Origin: Cryptomeria japonica
Lineage: Eukaryota > Streptophyta > Pinopsida > Cupressales > Cupressaceae
Length of the DNA stretch: 64,000 bases
Reading direction: 5' to 3'
NCBI RefSeq assembly: GCF_030272615.1
Contig: NC_081412.1
Span: 98,579,796-98,643,795, forward strand
Below are positions 11,612 to 22,985 of this stretch, in pieces. Below the pieces are notes generated by a model. The model ran no database searches. It saw nothing but the letters and a program-made list of their open reading frames with translations, and was not told the origin of the DNA. Within the stretch, counting starts at the first letter, position 1. Every line of letters begins with the position of its first letter. Position numbers and translations under genes: made by a program.

Positions 11612-11628
11612 AACATTAATTTCCGCCT
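11612..11628 (+). repeat. Right target-site duplication of LINE-1 (probable)
   Basis: Partner of 3507-3523 (16 of 17 bases identical). It directly follows the T/A-rich LINE tail. Confidence 0.65.
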
Positions 11629-11759
11629 CACTTTTCATTCAACACTTTTTTGATGCAATATATTATATTCGTCACCAAATATATCAGGAGAATAATAATT
11701 AATTATCAAAACAAACCAAAAATAATTTTTTTCAATCTTTATTTGTAAAATCAGCTAGT

Positions 11760-12860
11760 AGGACAAGCAACGAATCATAATTAAAAATGCCTAGTTAGGA
11801 ATTTGTTGGTTCTAGAAACCACCATCACCATTAATACCAGTTCCTTGAACAACCCAAATTGCCATCAGGTTCCCAATCTGACAAACAAGAATAACTATTG
11901 CCAGCAATAATCAATTCCAAAATAACCCCCAATTCTTGACATATAAAATTAAACTTGACAAAATAGTCAAGAAAAGTATTGTTACTTCCACAACAAAACA
12001 CAAACCTTGAAAAAGGAATTCAACTATAGACAAGACCAACCCATGTCCAAAAAGTGAGAAGTTCCTAGTACACTAACAACTAATGATCAAAGGCTTCCAC
12101 CAGTGTCACCACCACCAACACTTCCTGGAATAGTAAAAAATTGATGTTAACTTCCAAATTTCAGCATAATCCTTGGCCGCCGCCAACAAAGGAAACACAA
12201 AATAGAAAAACAAAGGACTCACACTTCTAGCCCATCACTTGATTCTCTAATAAAAAAAATTAACTATAGATAAGACCAAAACTTATCCAAAATTTGAGAA
12301 AATTTCATACACTAACAACCATCAACCAAAGACCTCCTAAAATATAAGCAACAACCCATAAAACATTTGCAATAGAAAAGGAATAAATCATAATTAAAAA
12401 TAAAAAATCCTTGATTGACCAATAAGAACAACCCTCACTATCAACAACCAATTCTAAAATAACTCCCAATCCATGACATAGCAAATCGAAAGATAGAACA
12501 ACAAGAAAAACATTCCCAATTTTCTGATAAAAGAATTCTACCAAAAAGACCAACCCACATCCAAAATCTAAGAAGTTCCTCATACACTAACAACCATGGT
12601 CAATGAATTCCACCACTACCATTACCTGTCACACTTCTTGAAACACTAAGAATCAATATCAAATTCCTAATTCTAGGACAACCCTCGATTACTGACAATG
12701 AAGGAAAGACAAAACAACAAAAAAAGGATTTACATTTCCAACACATAACCCCATCCTTGACATAGGAATTCATTTAAAAATATGATCAAAACATATTTGA
12801 AAAGAGGATTTCTTCATACAATAATAATCATCGACCAAATAGAGCCAACAATGATAAAAA
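11760..12860. repeat. Diverged tandem array, about four units of 240-270 bp
   Basis: Each unit contains a block like GACCAACCCATGTCCAAAA, then GAAGTTCCT, then CATACACTAACAACCAT and a CCACC- or ACCTCC-type phrase. The core occurs near 12058, 12298, 12570 and 12808. Units also share a segment like TTTGCAATAGAAAAGGAATAAATCATAATTAAAA, which reappears beyond LINE-2 at about 43420. ORFs here are chance openings. The source of the array is not recognised. Confidence 0.65.
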
Positions 12861-12999
12861 TAATAGCTTGTAGTTGAAATTGGGGCAAAGGTAGTAGTAA
12901 GGAGTATTGAGGACAAACTTCATTGAGGGCATGGGAGAAGAAAAAATGTACCAAGGGCACACGTATCCCTTCCTTTTCCATTGGTGCCAATGTGATTCT

Positions 13000-14292
13000 A
13001 CTAGGTCAATGAACTAATGGTGGAGATAATGTATCACCTTAAGGAATGGGCTCTCTTTGTCAAATGTTGTGATCAAGGCCTACCCAAAAAAAGGATAACA
13101 AAGTGGTGGATGAACCTATTTGGAAAAGAGGTAAGCATCAATTCCTTAGCTAATGATTTATTTTTGATTGAGTGGAAAATAATAGATTTAAAGAAATAGA
13201 TCCTCTATGGATCCCCTCAGTTTATTGAGGGCTTTGATTTCTATCATATAGACTATAAACTATAATTTGGTCCACAAACACACCAAACAAGGAGAGTCCC
13301 ATTGTGGATAAGATTTATTAACATATCCTCAAAGTATTGAAATGTGAAAACACTTAAATTGATTGGTGATGAACTAGGCCGTATATATGTGTAGACGAAG
13401 ATTTCTTTTAAAGTAAGATTGGATCATATGTCAAGATATGTGTGGAAATAGATCAAGTTGATGGTTGTTGGGAGGAATTGGAGATTATGAAGGGAAAGAA
13501 TAATCAGAGGGCATATATTGTTCGATTACACAATGAAGGGAGCTAGGGATTTTGGAAATGGTGATTGCCCCTATTTAGGCCCTAAGATTTAATCCACAAA
13601 ATCAAAAGAAGAGATTTCTATTGGGAAAAATCCTTTAGATATTGGAGGTACTCAAACTCTTCAATATCAAAGAGAAATCTTAGAAGGCATGGGGAATAAT
13701 TTGGAGGAGATAATATCCCCAAGTTCATCATCAAGGAAGGGGATGAGTGCTCCTCTAGGATCAAAGTTAGGATCAACTTTTTCAAAAGAGGAAGCATGGG
13801 AGGTTGCCAAATAAAGCCAAGCTGTTCTTGAGCAACTTCAATCTTACTATATCAGAAATAAATTAGAGAGAATGGATTCTAGATCAGTGCAAGAATCTTC
13901 AATCAATGCAACAGTCCAAGGGATCGACAACTATCCCAGAGATAATGATACCTTGATCTTTGAAGTGGCAAGTGACTTCTTTGGGAATCACAAATAGTAT
14001 TCAAGATGGTAATAGGAATAAATATTCTATCATAGAATTGATCAATCCACAAATCAATGACCCCCAAAATGAGCTTCATAAGGAAGCTGAACTATTAGAG
14101 GAAGAGAAAAATATGTTGTTTGGTAACACAATGTAGGTGGATATAGAGATGGAGCTGATAGATAATGTTGGAAAATTGGGTATCAATAAAAAATACTTAA
14201 AAAAGACAACACCTAACCATGGGAAAGGTAAAATAAAAGGTAGGAAAACTAATCAAGAGAAGAGAAACATGAATGGGGGTGCAGAAGGGTAG
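13000..14292 (+). pseudogene. LINE-2 ORF1 remnant (DUF4283-like)
   Basis: Short open stretches resemble the DUF4283 region of plant LINE ORF1: ANDLFLIEWKI near 13150-13190, then, after stops, VPLWIRFI and KLIGDELGRIYV near 13290-13390. The remainder to about 14290 is Lys/Glu-rich and broken in all frames. No zinc knuckle was seen. Identification rests on the domain pattern and on the endonuclease that follows. Confidence 0.55.
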
Positions 14293-14347
14293 TCAAAATA
14301 GCTAGGTTATTAAGATAAAGGAAGGGATCTCCCCTTACCATGAAGCC

Positions 14348-16760
14348 ATGAAGCTCCTATCACGGAATGTTAGGGATTAAAATGCCCCTAACAAACAACA
14401 TTTGGTCAAGCATAGGATGGAACCCTCAAAAGTAGACATTTTCATTACTCAAGAGTCTAAATTGACCAATGTTGAAATGAATTTATTTAGGAGAAGGTTG
14501 AAAACATGGCAAGTGATATAAGTGTAGTCAATGGGGGCCTAAATACTTTTCAGAAGCCACAGACGATTATTTTAAAAAAGCTTGCAAAGGGAAAAAATTG
14601 GGTTGGTTGCAAGGTAAAAAGTTTGTCTTCAAATACACAATTTATCCTGGTGAATGTTAACGGGCCTAATTAATGCACCAAGAAAAAAAAATTTTAGGTA
14701 AGACTTGAAATTTTCCTTGCAACACATACCAATCTTTGTCATATTCTTTGGGAGACTTTAATACAATTCTTTGCAACAGTGACAAAATAGGGTGAGTCAT
14801 AGGGGCCAACCAGTCTCAAAATGACTTCAATGAATGAGTGTATAGGAAAAATCTATTGGAAATCAATATAGAAAATGAAGAGTGTACATGGACAAACAAG
14901 ATATTAGGTTTCAATCATATTATAAAAAAATTGAATAGATTTCTCTTTCTCAAATATTTAGGCTCCTTTCCTTTTGGCTTTGAGGGAATGATCCTAAGTT
15001 GTGCTCCATATCGAATCACTATTTGTTTCAGCTAGAAATTTTATGAGACAAATGACCAATTAGAAGTCCATTAAAAGTAAAAAATATGTGGATGAAAAAA
15101 AATAAAAATTTCTCCTCGTGGAAGGATGGTGGAAAGAGGAACAACTCTTTGGATAAAAAATATCTTGCTTCATAACTAAATTTAAGCTTCTAAAATAGAA
15201 AATCAAAGAATGGAATTGCTTGCATTTTAAGAATATCTTTGTAACCAAGAGGAGTATTGAAGAAGGTATGTAACAACTAAATGAAGAGGTTATTTGAAAT
15301 GAAATGTGTTAGGAGAAATATCTATAAGATAAAGATATTATAAAATATGAAGAGGTCTTAACAAAAGATGAATCCTTTTGGAGACAAATCTAGGGAAACA
15401 TGGATTAGTGGGAAGGTTAGGAACTCTAAGTATTTCCACAATGTTACAAAGAAAAGAAGGGATGTGAATAAAATTTCCTCAATTAAAAGAGAAGATGGAT
15501 CCACCCTAGAGGAGCTGAAGGCAATTGTCAAAGAAATGGTTGTCTTCTTCAATAATATTCTTAATAATTTGGAGGGCTCAAATCTGCAAGCACAAGAAAG
15601 AATTATTTAGAATATCCTAATGTTTGTTAAGGAGGATAAAAATAAAATGTCAAATTATAAATTCTCCTTGCTTTGATCCAATTGCATCCAAACAAAGCTC
15701 TAGGGCAATATGGATTCCTGACCAACTTTTTTCACAAATATTGGGGCATGGTGAACCAAGAGTTTGTAGACGCAACCGATGTATCCTAGGACTCGGGTAG
15801 GTTTCTTAGGAAAATCGATAATACATTCATAAAATTAGTCTCTAAAAAGGATAAAGCCAACATCTTGGATTATTTTCATTCAATATCCCTTTGCAACACC
15901 ACATACAAGGTTATGGCAAAAGAAATGACAAATAGACTGAAGAAAATATTTGTAGATATTATTTTAGATGAAAAATAGGGTTTGTCCTGAGTAGATCCAT
16001 TTTGGATGGGGTTATCATTGCTAAAGAAGTACTGCCCAACAAACCAAAAGGGAGAGTATGGTGATCAAATTTGACATCCAAACAACATAGTGGATTGGAG
16101 ATTCCTTCTAAAGGTGATGGAGGCCTTTGGTTTCAATAAAAAATAGTTGAATTAGATTTTTAATTTCATATCTAGCCTTCAGTATTTGGTTCTTCTGAAT
16201 GATTTTATAGAAGCTTTCTTTGAGGTGTTAGGCGTCTTACATCAAGGGAGACCATCTACCTCTCTTCTTATTCATCATTATGGTAGAATCATTAGGTAGT
16301 CTTTTGTGAAATCATCCTCCATAGGCAAAATTGAGGGTATTTAAGTCACTAGTGTTATCCCTGTAGTTTCCCATCAATTGTTTATTGATGATACAATGCT
16401 ATTTGGAGCTACAAAAAGGAAGGAAGCCTTACATCTAAAATATATCTTGAATTTTCATTTTGGAGCATCTGGGTGGGAAGCCAACAAGGAAAAATTAATA
16501 ATCTTCTTCTTTCACACCCCATTTTGAAAGGAATGAGAAATCATCAAGATGCTAAATTTTAAAATAGGGCATTTACCTTGTACCTACTTGGGAATACTTT
16601 TAGTAAAGGGTCTTAGATCAAGCAAGCTATGAGATCCATTAAAAGAGGAAATGAATAATAGGCTAGCTTGTTGGAAGGGTAGATGACTATCCCGAGTAGG
16701 AAAAATAACTATGTTGAAAGCAATCATATCAACAATTCCCATTTACTTGATGTCTTGCCT
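14348..16760 (+). pseudogene. LINE-2 ORF2, 5' part: endonuclease and RT, broken
   Basis: An ATG at 14348 begins MKLLSRNV, the usual start of the LINE endonuclease, followed by FITQESKL and, near 14750, GDFNTILCNSDKIG. RT begins near 15660, with FHSISLCNTTYKVM (about 15880), a degenerate palm, the catalytic FIDD in HQLFIDDTMLFG (near 16375-16410) and LACWKG / SRVGKITMLKA / TIPIYLMSCL just before the copia A insertion. Stops and frameshifts are frequent. ATGA at 14348-14351 could be an ORF1/ORF2 overlap like that of LINE-1, but decay makes the ORF1 frame uncertain. Confidence 0.8.
16756..16760 (+). repeat. Target duplication of copia A (TGCCT), left
   Basis: TGCCT precedes the 5' LTR and recurs at 39732-39736 directly after the 3' LTR. 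Five-bp duplications are typical of LTR retrotransposons. Confidence 0.9.
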
Positions 16761-17205
16761 TGTTGGCATGATTGGCATAACTGATGCAGATAAGTTGATG
16801 ACTGTATCGGTAGACATGATCAGTTATTTGTGTTGTCATTGATGGCAACCTATGTCAATTAATGTTTGATGATGGTTACACATGAACTTTGGTGTCTGAC
16901 TTGTTGGATAAGTAATTTGGTCTACCAAACTTAGAATTTGTAAGTATGCAGGGTTTATCGACAGGACTGAGAATTAGGACTTCAATTGGTAAAAGAAAAT
17001 ATTTTGATGGAATCAATAAATTGGTGATGGTTGGAGACTTGTGGTTTGAGACATAATCTTTTATGATGGATTTGTGTATGTGACCGGGACCACATCCTAT
17101 GTTGATTACCAGAAGGCATGTTTTGAATTTCTGATGGAGTTGTGCTAAGGTTTTAGGACCGGTGATGAATTCACTCAACTGGTAATGATTTTTGATATGA
17201 CGGTG

Positions 17206-20200
17206 TGTTGGTGCCCAAAACCACAGATTGGAAAACCCAAAGACTTTCCAACTCCTTACGAAATCCAATCAGCCTTGGCTAACGAACAGGGATGGTTGAA
17301 GACCAAATCCCTCTACACTTCAGGCTCCACAAGACCTAGGCAGGTGTACCCTTCCCTCTCAAGCACAAAAGAGTTATTTAAATGTGGATTTAAGCCTCTA
17401 AGAAAGTTTACACAACTGGCAAATTAGTGTTCTGCAACTATGCTATATCATGTGCTTTAGCTGAATACTTTGAAAACTGAAAACTGAATATGAATAAAAG
17501 TGTATGTTAAAGATATTGTATATTGAAAATGAAATGCTTTCAGGACTTGAATGAAATCTACAAGGATTAGTTCAAATAGGATATGGAAGAATGTTTCTCT
17601 GTAAGAACCTTATGCATACAAATCAAAATCTCAGAAATAAATGACAGACCAGTGCCTCTATCCAGGAATATGCACGATACTTTGTGGACAAATAATTCGA
17701 TTAAACTCTTGAGATAGTTTTTCAGGCAACTTGTAACACAAGACTATCGATACAGAGGTTCCATTAAGTGCTATAAGAACATGAAGAAGCAAATCTTATA
17801 TTCAATTATAACAACTTGTGGTGGCACACTGTATTAAACCCTTTATCAGATTTATCAAGAGGACAAAATGAAATTCATCAACACAAAAGTATACACGAAT
17901 TTTGGAATTGAAACAGTGAATCTTGTATATTAATTTCTAGAGAGTGAATGCATACAATAGCTACACTTACAGATACTCCATTACATAGTGATTGCTCAAA
18001 ATGACACTTCCATTCCTACAGACTTCTCCAATACAGACATCCCATAGCCCCTACTGGCAGCCTGATAGATTGTGAATTGTCTTCCCCTTCTTAATTGAAA
18101 AAGACTCCCTATAAATACCTAATCCAAAAGACATATGTGAAAGGACACACACTTTTGCATACAGGAGGGAGTTACAGACAGTTATTTTTCCAAAGGACAC
18201 ACCCTTTGGTTTACAGAGATAATTACATTTGAATCCCTAAAATATACACTAAATAAAGCTTTAATAATATATCCTTTATCCTTCGTTTTGATAATACTTC
18301 TCGTAAATATTCAATATCTCCTGCACATAAAATAAACCAATCAAATCCCTTAATTAAAGATTAAATATATTCCACTTTAGATTAGGCAATAATCCTTTTA
18401 CCCTATGTAAAATACTTATTTACAATAATTCACTTAAATCAAAGTATTAAACACTTGTAAATATTTATTCCAATAATAGTTTTCATTAAATAACATAAGG
18501 TAAAAGATTTTGTATAGTAAGTAAAAGAAAATACTTCCCTTCCAATAATGTTACAATACTTTCTCACCTTTTGGTAATGTTTAATTTGGGTCGGAAATAT
18601 TATATCATATAAAGTAACCTTCACAAAAACCAATCAAGCATTAAATGACTCACCCTAATGAATATGTTCAAATTATTTACCTATGGTGAAAATAATATGT
18701 ATATGGAAGGATCACTTAAATAAATAAATGCTTTTCATCATTTTACTTATGGTAAAAGTACATTTTCTCCAAAATAATAATAATCATTCTTTGATCTTGC
18801 ATAAAATCAACCCTAATTTATACATGTTCCATTTTATTCACTTAGGGTGAAAAATATAAATGATCAAATGATAATAACTTCCTTTGTGATAAAATATATC
18901 CCTTTATAACCTCTCAAAAGGTAATTTCAAAAGATAATATTGAAAACTATTCTTATCATATCAAATGTTGTAAACAAGATTTCTTTTACCAAGGTGCTCC
19001 TCAAAATCATCAAACTATAATATCAAAACATTAAATTAAATTTCTTGAGTAAGGGATACTTCCTGTTAATATGCACTCAAGAAATATAATTTTTGCCTAT
19101 AGTATCCTGCACAAAACATAAAAAAAATCAACTAGCTTGATAGGTCATATGTTCCTATTTCATAGGGATATATTTAATAAAATCATTGATAATATTTTCC
19201 CCATGCAGATAAAAATATTTTCCCCCTAAAGAGACATATGATCTTTGCACACAATTAGGGTAAAATATTTCTAATAAAATATGATATTAACATAAAACTC
19301 CAAAAGTAAATGGAAACTTCTTGAGTAAACATTCAAATAAGGATATTAAAGATTTGAGAGTGTTTTTACTTTCACTTGAATAATTTCCAAAGTAACAAAG
19401 AATTTGCCATAATAACCTCTTGAAATTAATTTTACCTTTAAAATAATAAATCAAAAGCAAATGATTAAAACATACCTACCTCCGCTTGATAAAAATACAT
19501 TACCTTGGCAAATATTCCAGAATAAATTTTCATCTTGAAGGCAAACTCAATTTGGTTGGAAATAATTTAGCACATGGGATGCATACTTGCAATGAACCAA
19601 TCAAGCCATTAACTACATGATAAAATGGTTTACCCTAATATAAATTATTCAATTTATTAACTCTAGGGTGAATAATATGCATATGAAAAGATTAAAAATC
19701 CACTTAAATAAACAAATGCTTTTTATTATCTCCACTTGTGATTTGAAACATTTCACACCTTTGAAATATTTTTCAAAATAAGATCCATTTATATGAAATA
19801 ACATTTTACCTTAATATATATTTTACCAATGTTTTAGGGTAAAAATAATTTATTTAAATCACATATTTCAAAATGTATTTCCACATTTCAAGATTACTTT
19901 AATAAATTAAAATCTTGTGGAAATATTTGCAAATTATTATCCATAGTAATTTACCCTAATAAACATTTTCAAGTAATACAATAGAGCAATTGATAAAAGG
20001 GGAGGGTAGGTATGGGTAGTCAGGAAGGTCGGGTTGAGAGGTTGAGTGTTCAACTCCCTCTCCCTGCCCTTTTGTAAAAACATATTTTATTTTTAAATCA
20101 TTTATATGCAAAATATAATCACATTGCAAATAATATTCATCATTTATATGCAAAATATAATCACATTGCAAATAATATTCTTGGGTAAGATATACTCCTT

Positions 20201-20282
20201 CTAGAATATTTTTTTGATTGTCCAACCTGAGCAATCCGGTTATCAATTACCAAGTTTGTGCCTGTAATTTTAGGTTCCACCA
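17206..20282. mobile_element. Solo LTR H (3077 bp) inserted in the 5' LTR of copia A
   Basis: It begins TGTTGGTGCCC and ends GGTTCCACCA, flanked by CGGTG at 17201-17205 and 20283-20287. The 3' LTR of A has the uninterrupted site. There is no coding capacity; the sequence is AT-rich. A possible TATA box (CTATAAATACC) lies near 18110. Two segments about 967 bp apart are similar (near 18630-18740 and 19597-19720), each with CCAATCAAGC and CACTTAAATAAA. Family and orientation are unknown; an intact LTR element reduced by recombination is the simplest explanation. Confidence 0.8.
20097..20180. repeat. Exact 42-bp tandem duplication inside LTR H
   Basis: Two identical 42-bp units beginning ATCATTTATATGC abut at 20138/20139. 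Perfect identity in otherwise diverged DNA points to a recent event. Confidence 0.9.
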
Positions 20283-21461
20283 CGGTGATTGGTGGCGAAT
20301 CTACATGAAGGAGATAACACGACACAACCCACATGAATAATTTGAATTGTGTTTTGGCGGGGAAGATTGTAGAATTTCTTGGGAATGTGCAAAGTGCTTA
20401 GTGAAATGTTCTAAGGGTTTGACTTATGTACATATCGGATTTTTGTGATGGGTTATGAATAATCAACAATTGATATTGCATTGTAAATTGTTGCAATGAT
20501 CTGGATATTGATTTGATATGATCTGTATTGTAAATTCAAGATGAAATTGGTTTTTATGGTCGACTTAGATGTTATGGCTATTTAGGGTGACACAACTGAT
20601 GTTTGATGTGTCGGTGGCTTTAGGAGATTGAGTTAAGCCATCCCAGAGAAGATAGAGATTTGCCTGAGTGTTGCAGACTATGAAGCATAACTGGATCTGA
20701 TTTAGCAAGCTAAAAGTGCAAAGTAATAGATCATTTTTCATTGTTGTTCCCTAACAATTACAACATCATAAATCCCTTAATCAGGTAGGTCCTAACAGGC
20801 CTTTTCCATTTAAGTCCCCTAATAGGGCAGCTCATAAAAGAATGTTTAAATCCTCTAACCAGGTTGATCCTAATAGATCATTAAGCTCCTAGCTGGAGTG
20901 ATAGGCAAATCCCTTAACCGAGTGACTCCTAATAGGGTCTTCTCCTAACCAGGCGTATTGTAAGCTCCTAACCGGGCTAAGCTCCTAATAGGGCGTACTT
21001 CAAAAGAGTACAAATTATTGTGGGTTCCAATCCCCACCATGGTTTTTCCCATTTGGGTTTCCACGTCAAAAATCTTGGTGTTCATGTGTGGAATGTCTTC
21101 TGATAGTGTTTATGTTTTCATGCATTATTTCTGATTACCGATTATGATAAGTTTACTGTTGTTTATCAGAGATCTGTAAATGGTTACTGGTAATGTTAAT
21201 GAATTGATAGATGAAGTATTTTGATCTGATAATAAGTCAGTATGAGTATGTGTTGATCAGATATATAGTTGGTGTATATTCTGATTAATAAGATTGCATA
21301 AGTGGGTATCAAGTGTATGAGATATGCTAAAGGGATAGGTTCATGTATTAAATGATTTTAGATCTGTTGTAAATGGTTTTTTGATTTGAAGCTATAAATT
21401 TTGTTAATACTAATTCACCCCCCCCTCTCAGTATTAATTGAATCCTCATAGGATTAACAAT

Positions 21462-21472
21462 TGGTATCAGAG
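21462..21472 (+). promoter_or_regulatory. Primer-binding site of copia A (initiator Met-tRNA)
   Basis: TGGTATCAGAG, two bases after the 5' LTR, is complementary to the 3' end of plant initiator methionine tRNA, the usual copia primer. Confidence 0.92.
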
Positions 21473-21534
21473 TTGTGGTCCTCTATGTGCAGAAAAGCTT
21501 AACTGCTTGAGGAAAATATTTCGAGGAAGACAAG

Positions 21535-22980
21535 ATGATGAAGAAAGAGGGTCCAAAATTCAACAAGGATAACTATAAGATCTGGAAAGATAGAATGAAG
21601 ATATATCTGAAATGTCTTGGTACTCAATATTGGAAACATGTTGAAACTACATATGTGGCTCCTACTACTTCTCCCTTGACACCGAATGAACTTAAAGATC
21701 AACAAGAGAACATGCAAGCCCTTGAAGCTATTGTAAGTACTTTATCTGATTTTGAATATATTGATGTTCAAGGATTGGAAACTGCACATGAGGTTTGGGA
21801 AAAATTAGAAACAATTCATGGAGGAGATGTGCATGTACAAAGAGAAAAAGAGGAAAGCTTAAGAGGAAAATTTGATGATATGAAAATGCAAGAAGGAGAA
21901 AACATTACACAATATGGTCAGAGAATTAAAGAAGTTGTTGGCATTATAAAAGGTGCCGGTGGTAAAATTGATGATGATGTGGTGGTAAGTAAAATGCTTA
22001 GAACTCTTCAACCTCAGTATGCTATTAGAGTATCAACAATCCAAGAACTAAGATCCATTTCAAAGGATAAGGTAACTGTTGACTCTTTGATTGGTAAGCT
22101 TACAACCTTTGAGTTAAATAGTTTTGACAATAGTGTGGCAAAATCTACTGAATCTGCTTTTAAAGCTTTTATTATCGGTTCATATACTAGAAAAGGAAAG
22201 AATGTATGTCAAAGTCATGAGTGCAGATCTAGTCATGGAGGTAACCAAAAAAGTGAAGACAATGAATATCAAGTAATGGAACTTGAAGCACTGCGAGCCA
22301 AGAGATTTCCAAGAGGCACTGGTAAGTATAAAGGAAAGCTACCTTTAAAGTGTTTCTCTTGTAGTAAGATTGGTCATATTGCTGCTAACTGCCCTAACAC
22401 CGATAAGAAAGATAAGTTCAAGAAATTCAAAGGGAAAAGTAGAAAACACTGTTATGTTGCAGTGGATGAATGTGTGACCGATGAAGAATCTGAAGATGAA
22501 GATGACAATGAAGAGATTTTGTTTGTAGCTATAAAGGAGGAATTGTCTGATGAGAAGGCACTGGTTTCTCATGTAGAAAACAATAATGAATGGATTATAG
22601 ACAGTGGTTGTTCACACCATATGACCAAAGATAAGAGTAAGTTCCTAACTCTTAATGAATTTGATGGAGGTGTTGCTTGATTTGGAAATGATTCTCCCTA
22701 CATGGTGAAAGGTAAAGGTTCTATTTCTTTGAATGGGAAGAATAATCTTGATGATGTATTTTGGGTTGATGGTCTGAAACATAATATGTTAAGTGTTGGA
22801 CAACTCAATGATAAAGGTTATTTGCTTGAGTTTAATGGTGAAATCTGCAGAATTATTGGAGGAAATGGTGAACTGATTGCTACCGGAAAACAAACAAGAG
22901 GTAACTTATTTAATTTAAATGCTAATATCAATAGTTGTCTAGTTGCAAAGATGGAAGATAGTTGGTTATGGCACAAGAGA
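21535..22980 (+). pseudogene. Copia A gag and protease, broken
   Basis: Gag packages the RNA and the aspartic protease cuts the polyprotein. The open frame from the ATG at 21535 has a gag domain (residues about 5-200; WKDRMKIYLKCLG, REKEESLRGKFDDMK), a CX2CX4HX4C knuckle (CFSCSKIGHIAANC, about residue 273), an acidic linker and the protease motif WIIDSGCSHHMT (about residue 352). A TGA at 22678 replaces the Arg of RFGND; copia C keeps this Arg at the same place, so a CGA-to-TGA change is likely. The same frame resumes to about 22980 with the pre-integrase region (LWHKR), where solo LTR B cuts it. Confidence 0.9.
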
Positions 22981-22985
22981 TGTTG

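Larger units (their letters stand above)
16761..21459 (+). repeat. Copia A 5' LTR, interrupted by solo LTR H
   Basis: It starts TGTTGGCATGATTGGC and ends GGATTAACA. The segments 16761-17205 and 20288-21459 align with the 3' LTR at 38125-39731. Near the end are the phrases GGTTTTTCCCATTTGGGTTT and a C-rich run before CTCTCAGTATTAA, both shared with other copia LTRs in the window. Confidence 0.9.

Noticed and set aside
12305-12583. 92-codon minus-strand ORF with hydrophobic segments
   Set aside because: It lies within the tandem array and is not kept in the other units.
19956-20246. 96-codon minus-strand ORF with an internal repeat
   Set aside because: It lies on the 42-bp tandem duplication within LTR H; the repeat in the protein is a by-product.
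17206-21000. Scattered direct repeats as a CRISPR array
   Set aside because: Repeats are unevenly spaced, AT-rich and diverged, within plant LTR sequence.
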